DNA of 64,000 bases from Shinisaurus crocodilurus. Its lineage: Eukaryota; Chordata; Lepidosauria; Squamata; Shinisauridae. Positions 10,749 through 20,517 of this stretch are shown piece by piece. The first letter of the stretch is position 1. Each line of letters starts with the position of its first letter. The notes below the pieces were generated by a model. It was not told where the DNA came from. It searched no databases and was given only the letters and a program-made list of their open reading frames with translations. A program made the translations under genes and the position numbers. The stretch covers positions 197,097,118 to 197,161,117 of the forward strand of contig CM037878.1 of assembly GCA_021292165.1 (NCBI GenBank), read 5' to 3'.

Positions 10749-12903
10749 CAGGGCTGTGGAGTCGGTAGATAAATGTTCCGACTCCGACTCCTCAGTTTTT
10801 TGTACTTCCGACTCCGACTCCCCGACTCCGACTCCTCTGTATTAATATGCGAATGTATTTTATACATTCCTTGAAGGAAAGAAAGGCAACATACATGTCA
10901 TTACCACAGGACTACTGGCTGGGAAGCCAACAGTCTACTGTATTGAACAGTTTAAGCAAAAGACAAACACAATGAAAACAACAAAGTTTTATTAAATTTT
11001 TTTTATTAATTTAATTAATCAAGTGGCTGGATAGTAGCAGCAGGCATAAACATCAGGAACAGGAACTTTACCAGTTCAAAAATACAAACCACATTATTTG
11101 GTTGTTTTAGAACAAAAACAAAGCTTATCTATATGAACCAAAAACAAAATCTGTAAAACCTAGAAATGGTTTATATTAATCTTGAAATGTAGTTATAGGC
11201 TTAGCAAATGCAAATCAATTCAATGTAGAGTTCTAAGGAAGAGAATTGCCTCTGCCAGATCCTCTTTCATAGAGGCTCTTAAGTCAGACTTTATTATTTT
11301 TAGGGCTGAAAATAATCTTTCGACACTGACTTGGGTGGGTGGCATTGCAGTAACTATTGTGGCCACATCACTAACGATCTCTGGATAAACAAGGATGGCT
11401 TCTTCAACAGTAAGTTTTGATGAGCGATCATACTTTTCAACTTCTTTTAGTGCTTTATAAAACTCCTGTTGGAATTTTTTTATTTGGACATTTACTGGTT
11501 CTGTAATGCTTATGCGACGTCGCTTTCCTTTAGCAACTTCCATTTTGTCTAAGAAGGAATCAAAGTCTAATTCTTCATTTGAAGAAGATGATCCTGAGTT
11601 ACCACTATTGCTTAAAAGAACTTCATCCTCCTGTGGAGGTATTTCAGGTCGTAATCCCTTCATGCGAACTGCTACATCATAGAGGGCCTTTTTCCCTAGT
11701 AGCAGTCTGTTCACTGTTCAACAAAAGTCGGCTCATTGGGTCGACATAAATAGCCGCTAACAAGATTTCATTTTCCAGCAAAAGACTCTATCTTTTCATC
11801 ATTGAAAATGCAATGCCCTCAGCTATTAACCCTCCATTTTTGTTCAGGCGATATAACAGGCTCTTCCATTCCAAGAGGAATTTACCCGGGGTTAGATTGT
11901 CACATTGCAACCTCTTGGTGACAGTGAAGGGGTGAGAAAGAAGGTTCTCCAGCTCTTTTGTTTGTGTCCACTGGCTTTCAGTTAATGCAAGATTTTCATT
12001 GTCCATTTCTTCTATGAAGTCTTTTAAGTTCAAGCAAACGCTTCACCATTAAATAAGTGCTTCCCCAGCGAGTTGTAAAATGGCTCCTTTTCCTGCATGT
12101 CTTTTCAAAATTGCATCTGTTTTCGGGGCCCTGGCTGCAACAGTTACTTGCCGTAATTTGCCAATTAGTGTAGCTGCATGGCGATCTTTTAATCCATCTC
12201 TTATGGCAAGTTGCAGTGTATGAACAGCACATCGCATATGATGAATAGTAGCAAGCTTCAATGCTTCTTCAACAAGGTTGTCTAAAAAAATGTCAGCATT
12301 CTCTTCAGTTTCTAAACTTTCTCCAATACTTGCAGAGCTGTCTTCCTCTAACTCCAATATCTGTTTGCTACCTTCTTCATCTGCGTTCATCTTCTCAATT
12401 GTGCTCAACATGTTAGAAGCGTTATCTGTCACAACACATAAAAAATGTTCCTTTTTAATTTCAAAATCTTCTAGAACACCCTCCACTAACTTCTGAAGGT
12501 AATCACTGGTGTGATGTGCCTGAGTGTCCTTTAATCCGAGGGTCCGTGTTATTGTTTTGTTTTCATCCACAAATCTAACATTAATGGCGAAATAATTGAC
12601 TCTGTGACGTGTGCATGCATCCATTTTAAGGAAGACAAAACGTCCTTTCAGAACTTTCTGTAGTTCTTCCTTTTTACATTTGGCCTCCTCAATTATAAGT
12701 TTCCTTATACTTTCTCTTTCCAGAGAAACACCAAGTTTTTTTTTGCCATTTCTCCATTTAGGCCTAAAAAGGCTGTCTTTTTTTTTTTTTAATTCCAATC
12801 TAAATTTAGTAGGAGTCAGAGTTGGTGCATTGTTTGCCGACTCCAACTCCAACTCCAACTCCAGGTACCCAAAATTTCCTCCGACTCCGACTCCACAGCC
12901 CTG
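10749..12903 (-). mobile_element. hAT DNA transposon, 2155 bp, with decayed transposase
   Basis: The termini are perfect 17-bp inverted repeats, CAGGGCTGTGGAGTCGG, followed at both ends by arrays of GGAGTC-type subterminal repeats (10770-10840 and 12838-12893). Perfect 8-bp duplications CATGGATC flank it (10741-10748, 12904-12911). The minus strand carries most of a hAT transposase with frameshifts. Such subterminal arrays are where hAT transposases bind in known systems. The perfect target duplication points to a fairly recent insertion, yet the gene is broken. The target duplication lacks the central TA seen at the smaller hAT elements here, so another hAT lineage probably moved it. Confidence 0.93.
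11220..12790 (-). pseudogene. hAT transposase, frameshifted and N-terminally shortened
   Basis: The enzyme cuts and rejoins hAT elements. On the minus strand the first long frame (about 12790-12049) shows a candidate first catalytic aspartate in FLKMDACTRHRVNYF. It also has VTDNASNM with the second aspartate (about 12420-12445) and HHMRCAVHTLQLAIRDGL with the conserved Cys and His. The next segment, TRWGSTYLMVKRLLEL, lies in another frame (about 12090-12035), then DFIEEMDNEN in a third. A break follows near 11780, before AAIYVDP. The C-terminal dimerisation region is VSVERLFSALKIIKSDLR (about 11330-11270), ending near 11220. At least three shifts or stops disrupt it. No BED zinc finger is visible; the frame starts just inside the inverted repeat after a poly-T run, suggesting an N-terminal deletion. 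Confidence 0.9.
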
Positions 12904-12911
12904 CATGGATC

Positions 12912-15900
12912 ACAAAAGCATTCCCTCAGAACCTGTACTGGAGGCTAGAGCCTGACAAGGAGAACCTGGTTGGGATAAGCATTCACCAGGGAGGCAGCCC
13001 TGGAGAAGCCTGGTTCTGGTGTTGAGACAGGCACAGGACACTCTGACTCCATCTATTTGGTGTTCCCTTCTTTGGCTCTATCCAGTTCTGCATATCTCTT
13101 CTCTCCATGTTCCTAGCCCCCTACTCCTGAAAAAAAAGGGGGACCTTTTATGTCTAGGGGTCTTTCATGTCTATGTCTTTGGTTGCCTTGCCCTCCCTGC
13201 TGACTCTCAAGTAAACTGCCGCCTGCTGCTTTGTGTTTGCTTTAAACTGCACAAAGTGGTTGTGAGAGTGCTCAGTCCTAGTCTTGTGAGGTGTTCAGCC
13301 CTAGATAGCATGGTGGGCTGCCCGGGGAGTAACTGCAGTGAGGTTTCATCATTTCAGAATTGTCCTGGGACCTCTTGCCCTACTGCATGAACTCTCCCCT
13401 GTTTAGAAATATACACCTTGTTATGAGCTCTCCAAATTTGGGTATAGAATGGGTTCACTACCACTTGCCAGCCAACACCCTTTCCAAAGCAAAATCATGA
13501 AACACCAGGGCAAGGAGCAGTAGGTGGAGACTTGTAGGCTTCTCCTTAACTGGCCTGGATCCTCCTGAGTGTGGTCAGAAGGAGCATCTTTTTTGCCAGG
13601 TTGCAATACAACACTTGATGTACTGCATGCTATCTAACCCCAACTAGTATTCTGTGCAGGCAGGGATAGAAGGCTCTCCTATCTAAAGTTAGGTGTAAAT
13701 GTTACTCCTAAAAGCCATCCCCCTTCCCCCCACACATACATTTTGAAAGTAACTTTGCAACATCATGAAGAACATTTATCTATGCAACATTTAAATTTGG
13801 AAGAAATACAACATGTGCATAAAAGGAGTTGAAAACTGAGCCATCTGCTGTGAGCAGATGTGAAGTTTTGTGTTAAAAAATTTAATCTGCAAGTGCCTGC
13901 TTCTTTGATTGTGAAAGCAAACAAGAAGATCACCTGGAATGTCATTGCTAATAGCTTCCAAATAAGATTTAAAAAACATCAGTTGTATAATGTCTGTGTT
14001 GCATTCATTTGTGTAGCAAACCTCTGCCCTACAGAGAGTCAAGACCTACTTATGTTGTGTGTGTGTTTGTTTTTGAAGTCCACAGCAATTATGCTCTAAG
14101 CAATAACCATTGATTGGATGGATAGATGCTGGCTTCCTGACTTTTTCCATGATGTTGAATATGTGGTTACCCAAAGGCATGCTGATGAACGGACATTGAT
14201 TTATTTAACTTTATTATCATTTTTAAAAGTCTGAATGGCAAAATAATGCCATAATGGCAAAAAAGGTAAATATTAGTACTGTGCTATTCCAGCATTTGGA
14301 CAGAAGTTGGAAAGGGAAATATTTATAAAGGCGTAATAGGCAAGTCATTTTAGGAAATGTGGTCCAATGGAGCTGTGCAAGAACAATCAGGTTGTTGACT
14401 TGTTAGAGAGGTTGTGTCCTTGCTGTGACCTGGAACTTAAATAGAAGGACCTAGTGAATCAGATTATTAATTAGACTAGGTCAAATATGTTCTTTGAATA
14501 TGATTTCAAGTTTCTGTTAGTACAGGCACTGCTTCTAGATAGTATAATTCACAAGGAAAATGTCCTGGCAGTTTAAGTTCGAACCTCATTGAATCTGATG
14601 CTGATAGGGTTATAAAGTAAAATTATTTGGCTTGAAGGACTTATAAAAGTACATAAGCAGATACAACACTCTGTTTGTTAACTCTTTTGTCTAGCCCAGC
14701 TGTTGCAGTTGCTCTAGTTGTCTGAAACTGGCATAAAACTATTGGATTTTTGAAAGAAAGTCAACCAATCTTTGTTGTAGCATAGACTTCCACTATGTGC
14801 ACTAATGCAAAGCAGCATGGTTCCCTCATAAAACAGAGACAGAAACCATAGTGGCTTGAAATCATGTTTAGGTGACAGTGTGATAAGTATTAACCATGGT
14901 TATCGGCGCACACGTAATGTGAAACCATAATTAACACCTGATGTACCAGGGTAACAAGGACGAAGAAGGCCTGGTACAGTTGTTGCTGCCCTTCCATTAC
15001 TGCTGTTGCCTTCCTCCTCCTGCACATGCATGCAGGTGAGAGTATAGCTTAGCATGGCTCCACAGTAGCTATCCTTGTATGCATGTATGAGGAGGGGGGC
15101 CATCAGGGACAGGGGCAGATGACTCACTTCAGGTGTCTTGCCCAGGGGCCTCAAACATCTGGAACTGACCTTATAGGAATTTAAACCAGATGTAACCCTT
15201 TCTATTCTAAGATGGTGTTGGAAGAGCTAGTCAGGGCCTATAGGTATTGGAGTTCCTGGTCACACCATGTTATCTAGGGTTCACTTGTGGTCACAGAAAC
15301 ATGGAGAAAAAGGTCAGAATAAGAGACACTAGGACCAGGCACTGTGCTCTAGTCACTAGGTAGCTCCAAGAGCAAGGAGGTAGAAGAGCCATAACTAGTG
15401 GAAGCATAAAGAGACCTACTGGGGAGGTCTATTTTAAAACAAAACTGGAAGAAGCAGAAATATGGCTGACTTTCATAGGTTCATAGAAACACAGCTGCCT
15501 AGATCTAGCCTTCCCTCTGGATCTGGGCAGCTGTATTTGGGCCACTTGGGCCAAGGGTGCCAAACTGCTCATGCCCTGAAAAAGCCTGGGCAGCTGACCT
15601 CAAGCCCAGCCTAACAATCTGTGGGGCAGATCTCAGAGGGGAGCATGGAGAGTGTTACCTGTACATATCTGTTTTTCCGATAGAGCCCACCTTCACTTCA
15701 TTCTTGTTCCCGTCATTTATGGAGAGGATGGGTGGAGTCAGCCCCTTCCTTCCCTCGCTGAGGGCCTTCTGGAACTTTTGCATAAAATCTCAACAGTGCC
15801 ATGGTTTTGTATTGTACCACTTGATCGACGTAGCAATGTGGAGGACTTGCCCAGGCTGTGGGGACTGTGGAAGGATGATTTTCTATGCTGCCCATTAGGG

Positions 15901-16779
15901 ATGTGTCCCACTGGCAAAATTTCTTTTGTGAAAGGAGCACTATCCTGCTGTTTTACAAAGATTTGGGTTTGGTTTCCATTTTCACCATGTTTGCTGTGGA
16001 GCTGCAGATACACACATTTACCGTAATTGCTTCCTTGCTTGGAGTCGCCGTACTTAATATGCACTGCAGTACATTGATAGGAGTTTTTTTTCAAGTCCCT
16101 CTTCCTTGCTCTACACAGTGACTAAGGCAATGAACTGCAGCAGTGGACAACCTTTTATAAACTTGGAGCCAGTCTGTCAGTTCTAGGTCATTGGAGGGGA
16201 ACAGTAGGAGGACAGAAAGTGTTTGTATAAAGTGATGTGGCATCCCCCCTCCTCACATGCAACTAAGTATGGAAATCATGCACCCAATTAGAGGAAGGCA
16301 AGCTGGAAAGTTTTAAAAGAGCTAAAGAGAGGTAGGAAAGGCATAATGGGCAAATTAAATGAAGATGGTGAAGAATATGGTATATATTCTGTGAAGCACT
16401 AAAGTCAAACAACAAAGGGGTTGTTGCTATCATTGGAATATTTAGCTTGTATAAAAGAGGGTTGTTCAGTGAAGCATAGGTTTTTGGCAAGTATGAATGA
16501 GATAAGGACTATAAACAACTGTGCATATTAAAATTTCTGTAGAAATAAGAGATAATAACAGTTTCAGAGAAAGGGTGCAAGTATTAAAGTTATTTATATT
16601 GTGCAGTCAATGATGCTCACCCTGGGAGATTTTTTTATGCTTTTATGACTTCTAGCCCTACATTAAAAACAAACAAAAGGGATTGGAGCTAGGAAAAGAC
16701 TAGGAGAAATGATCAAAGCCTGGTGATCTAGATTGATTATTCCTTTTCTTTTGTAAAACTAAAACCAAGATTTAGCTTG
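12912..16779. other. mostly single-copy sequence without a recognised gene
   Basis: No LINE, SINE or DNA element was assigned with confidence. Short open frames at 13019-13390 and 15557-16026 have no recognisable domain and are probably chance. A segment at 15090-15180 (GGTGTCTTGCCCAGGGGCCT) resembles a phrase at 25905-25930 and may be a shared interspersed repeat. The words AACCATGG and AACCATAATT near 14890-14935 recall the foldback family at 20392. Confidence 0.4.
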
Positions 16780-16872
16780 CAATCTGACACACAGTTACCT
16801 GGGAGTAAGCCCCATTAAACTCAGTGGGACATATTGCTGAGTATACATGTATAGGATTGTTATTGTACAGCC
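16780..16872. repeat. interspersed repeat with GGGAGTAAGCCCCATT core
   Basis: The phrase CCTGGGAGTAAGCCCCATT followed by AACTCAGTGGGAC, then GAGTATACATGTATAGGATTG, recurs in degraded form at 25958-26025 and 42058-42185. The outer parts GCAATC and GGATTG face each other, so the family may be a short foldback element. The family name is unknown to me. Confidence 0.55.
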
Positions 16873-16984
16873 TGCAATACTGCAAAGTTTTATGTTTATT
16901 TCTAAGTCCCAGATTATTTATTTTATTTTAAATTATTTTTAGACTGCCTTTAAAACCCTCTCAAGTAGAAAGAAAGTGTGCGTG

Positions 16985-16989
<5 letters not shown>

Positions 16990-17014
<25 letters not shown>
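16990..17014. repeat. (GT)n microsatellite
   Basis: An uninterrupted GT run of about 12 units follows a GTGCGTGCATGT lead-in. Confidence 0.95.
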
Positions 17015-17017
<3 letters not shown>

Positions 17018-17361
17018 TTGTGGATATTTCAAGTTCAAAACTGGTAGCTTGCACTTCAAGAAATATCATGAAAATGACTGTCATTTTTTTCCCTAGTTTG
17101 TGCATGTATCCAGTTTAGGCTTTAGACTGGTCTACTGTTTTGATCAGAACAGTATGTTATAGGGTACCATCCATTTTCTTACAATAAACATGACATTTGT
17201 CTTTCATTATGGTAGCAGGTGGATTGCAATTCAGTCTGAAGCACTTTGCCTGAAACGTCTATGCTAAGATTGAGCTAAGTTCAGTGTACATATGGAAATC
17301 TCAGAGTTCCCCATTTTCTGCAAGGTCTGGGGCTTTCCATATGTGTAGTGTAACTTTTTCC

Positions 17362-17407
<46 letters not shown>
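17362..17407. repeat. (CAT)n microsatellite
   Basis: About 15 CAT units. On the minus strand the run reads as polyaspartate, giving a false open frame. Confidence 0.97.
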
Positions 17408-17504
17408 GTGCCTCATCCATACAACTTGAAGAACTATAGTTACCGTTATCGTTATCTGCTGTTCAAGAAATAAACGGTGTAGCACCAGGCCCAGTAAGGC
17501 AGCA

Positions 17505-17665
17505 ATAATGTATCTACAATGCCATTTCCCCCACCCCCATGTACGTGAATAATGTAATAATAATGTAATAATAATTATAATGTAATAATAATAATAATAA
17601 TAATAATAATGTAATAATAATGTATTTTCAATGCCATTTTCCCCACCCCCATGTACGTGAATTGT
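17505..17665. repeat. two-copy tandem duplication around an (AAT)n tract
   Basis: A ~45-bp unit containing CCCCACCCCCATGTACGTGA occurs at about 17505-17550 and again at 17613-17660. Between them lies a TAATAATG-rich (AAT)n tract (about 17550-17612). The two units differ at only a few bases, so the duplication is young or kept alike by conversion. Confidence 0.85.
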
Positions 17666-17719
17666 ACCCATATTTAAAGTCTTTAAGGGGGCTCCTGGAT
17701 ACATAGAGGAGGGCAATTA

Positions 17720-18488
17720 TGGGGCAGGAGCCCAAACTTGAATACCTGCTTCTACCAGCAAGTCGATACTTAAGATGAGGTATTTCCACTGCATGGGAAA
17801 TTGTGGTACTTCTCTGCCTCTGCAGAATGGTACGCTTAGAATGCTGTATATGTAGAGCAAGTAACTGCTTGTGACTCAGTAATTTGCTATACCCATTAAA
17901 TAGATGATCATATTTTTTAAAAAAAATGTATTCTTATTTTAACTACTATTTTACACCCCTGTCCTTGTGTTAATTGTTTGTCTCCATTTGAACACTATGA
18001 AGTCCAGACCATTGGAAAGTAAAGTTTTAGGGCCAAGGAACTATGTGAACAGTAACTTTCCAGGCAACTATATTGAGTTGTCTGTAGCCTCTGTCCAAAT
18101 GGTAAGCTCAGCATTGCCATGCTCGTGCAGGCAATTAGTCAGAAATCTAGAGAAGGGATGGTGATATGTTGGGTCATACATCTCTCCTCATGGTTTATTG
18201 CCACCACACTACATGCTTTTAAACACCTGCTGTTTGGATAGTCGTACTATAAATCCACCTAATTATTTCCTGCACGTATTGAAATTTCTGAACTCTATAT
18301 GCATGCTGTGATTTCATGCATGCTGTGCACTTCAGAAGATCTGTAAAGCAGTTTTTCCGTAAGAGAATAAAATCATTCAACACTTGGTTGGGTTTGGGTT
18401 TTTTTTTTATTACATCTAGTTGCATTTATTGTTTGGAATGAAAAGAAATGACTTTAACATGAGCACCCCTATAGGAAGTATAAAGTCT
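17720..18488. other. unassigned AT-rich sequence
   Basis: No gene or recognised repeat. The word GCATGCTGTG is repeated near 18300 and 18320. Confidence 0.4.
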
Positions 18489-18489
18489 G

Positions 18490-19610
18490 AAATTTAGCTA
18501 ATCAACTTAGATATATCATGGATATTATTGTTAGAAAAGATTTTATGTGGTGGGAAATAGAAGCATTTGAATTGGGTAATAGGGTGGATAAATTCTTATT
18601 TACAAAACAAGGACATATTATGACAAAAAGATTAGAAAATCCCTTTTTAAAAAATATGTTAGAAATTTGGGGTAGAAATAAGGAAATATTTTTACCAGGT
18701 ATATCCCCGCTTACTCCAGTGGTGGTTATGGAAGATTTTCCCGAGAATGTTAGACATTTAGAACGAATTTTTAGAGAGAAAAAGGTGATAACTTTAATGG
18801 ATTGGCTGGAAAAAATGGAGACAAGACAGCAAATAATTGATAGGGTTGGGGCAGGAAGAATTTCTTGGTTAAATTTAATTCAATTAGTACAATGGGGTAA
18901 GAAATGGAAGAGAAGACATGAGCATGAAAGGGATTTCACTGCATTTGAGCAGGTGGTTATGTCTAGAGAACTTGTAGAAGGAAATGCATCAGCTAGGGGT
19001 CTTATAAAGATGTTATATAAAATGTTGCAGAAATCAGAAGAGCAAGCAGAAAATCTTAAAATAGTTTGGGATACAGAGTTTGAAGAGGAAATATCAAAGG
19101 ATGAGTGGAATAAGATTTGGGATAGGCGAATATTGAAAAATATGTCTGTAAGAATTAAAGAGAATTTTTATAAGCTGATTTGGAGATGGTATTTGACCCC
19201 AGTGAGATTAAATAGAATAGATAATAAATGTTCTCCAATGTGTTGGCGAGGATGTCAGGAATTGGGTACATATGCTCATATGTGGTGGAGTTGTAAAAAT
19301 GTAATGGATTTTTGGAAAATGATTTTTGAGGAAATATCAGAAATTGTTGGAGTTGATTTAGAGGTATGCCCTAAACTAGCTTTGCTAACAATAACGGAAA
19401 AGGTGATCGGTTCACAAAATGTTAAAGAATTAATCATAAATTTGTTAACGGCAGGTAGACTAATGATAGCAAGGAAATGGAAGTCTGAAATTTTACACTC
19501 GCAATACTCTGATTAAAAGTGTGGTAATTTTCTTTCATATCTACCATGATCCACACATATTTTGTGCTGGGGCATAGGTACTAGGTACCCCCCCCCCAAA
19601 AAAAATTACA
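18490..19610 (+). mobile_element. younger L1-clade LINE, 5'-truncated
   Basis: Only the 3' part of an L1 is present. An uninterrupted frame covers 18518-19516, followed by a short 3' UTR and a C run plus A run (about 19589-19607) that may be the tail. The 5' end stops abruptly near 18490, as expected of incomplete target-primed reverse transcription. No clear target duplication was found. Confidence 0.85.
18518..19516 (+). pseudogene. L1 ORF2 C-terminal fragment, 332 uninterrupted codons
   Basis: This is the region after the reverse transcriptase of L1 ORF2. Visible motifs are DFMWWEIEAFELGNRV at the start, NFYKLIWRWYLTPVRLNRI at about residues 217-235, and the Cys/His cluster CWRGCQELGTYAHMWWSC at about 243-260. 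A C-terminal helix-rich tail ends in LHSQYSD. The last two motifs match the decayed L1 at 1.5-6.3 kb. The ATG at 18518 is internal to the original protein, with an in-frame stop upstream at about 18485-18490. Lack of any stop over 332 codons points to recent insertion. There is no endonuclease or reverse transcriptase, so it cannot move itself. It is a dead-on-arrival fragment, not a host gene. Confidence 0.88.
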
Positions 19611-20250
19611 TAAGAAGAAGCCCTTAGACTCTGTACGATCTACAAGAAGTCACCCCAAATCCCCATGAATTGAACTAAGAGGTCTCGTCTCTTACTTTTA
19701 CTCATGCTGAATATGAAAATGTTTGACTTTATTCTCTCAACTCATTAAGTTCATTTGGTGGCTGCTAGCCAACTAGACCAAGAGACCAGAATCTGCCTGG
19801 AATAGAGTTGGGCCTGAGTCATTCAACCAGTGTAGTTCCTGCTTCTCTACAGTTCAGTAGCACACGCACACTCATCCTTCCTTTCTGCCATGGAGCCCAA
19901 GGCAATATACATAGGGTCCCAAGGCGGTTTCCCCACATGAGACTTCGACCTATAAAATTATTTGTAAAACTAGTTGGTTTGGAATATAGCCAGATATATT
20001 ATATTGGAGCATAGCACCTCATTTGTTTCCTTATCTCCTTACTGGCATTCAGTTGTGGTATAACAAACATGCACAGGCAGGGAGAGGATGATAGCGGGCA
20101 GTTTTTGTCACTTACCTATGTACTTTCATTTAAAGTCTGAAAAGAGCCAACATGCATACAGATGTACACAGGTGGGGGTCTCGTGTGTGTGTGAGAGAGA
20201 GAGACAGAGACAGTGACAGAGGTAGATCACATAGGGCTGGCCAGTTCAGT
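19611..20250. other. unassigned sequence
   Basis: No gene or family recognised. A GA-rich stretch (GAGAGAGAGACAGAGACAG) lies at about 20192-20215. Confidence 0.4.
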
Positions 20251-20391
20251 CATCATGATAAACCATAGTTTATCATACTAAACCATACTGAGCTGCAGCG
20301 AGCCTTGGGCTTATACACTTCCTCTTCCTCCAGAGGAGGAGCTAGGAAGCTTTTGCTTCTGTTTTTGATTAACTACAGTTTAGCATTTTGG

Positions 20392-20517
20392 CCAAACCCT
20401 AAACTGTGGTTCATCTTAACTGTGGTTTGTTGAAACAAGGCAACCTCAAACCATGGATTATGAAGATGGCTTGTTTCAACAAACCAGAGTTAAGATTAAC
20501 CACAGTTTAGGGTTTGG
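20392..20517. repeat. foldback repeat with 48-bp inverted arms
   Basis: The left arm (20392-20440) and right arm (20470-20517) are about 94% identical as inverted copies, separated by about 29 bp. The arms hold AACTGTGGTTTGTTGAAACA-type words. A half copy appears at 28502-28560. Weaker related words precede it at 20255-20290. It is likely a non-autonomous DNA element; its class is unknown because no target duplication was seen. Confidence 0.8.

Noticed and set aside
12278..12955. Plus-strand frames within the hAT
   Set aside because: They are reverse-strand shadows of the minus-strand transposase and its repeated ends.
15557..16026. Two overlapping frames of over 110 codons
   Set aside because: Frames overlap on the same strand in different phases and have no recognisable motif.
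17264..17716. 150-codon open frame on the minus strand with poly-Tyr and poly-Asp runs
   Set aside because: The runs are translations of (AAT)n and (CAT)n microsatellites and a duplicated spacer; no domain.
18518..19516. Host gene of 332 codons
   Set aside because: Its motifs match the L1 ORF2 C-terminus, shown also by the decayed L1 at 1.5-6.3 kb.
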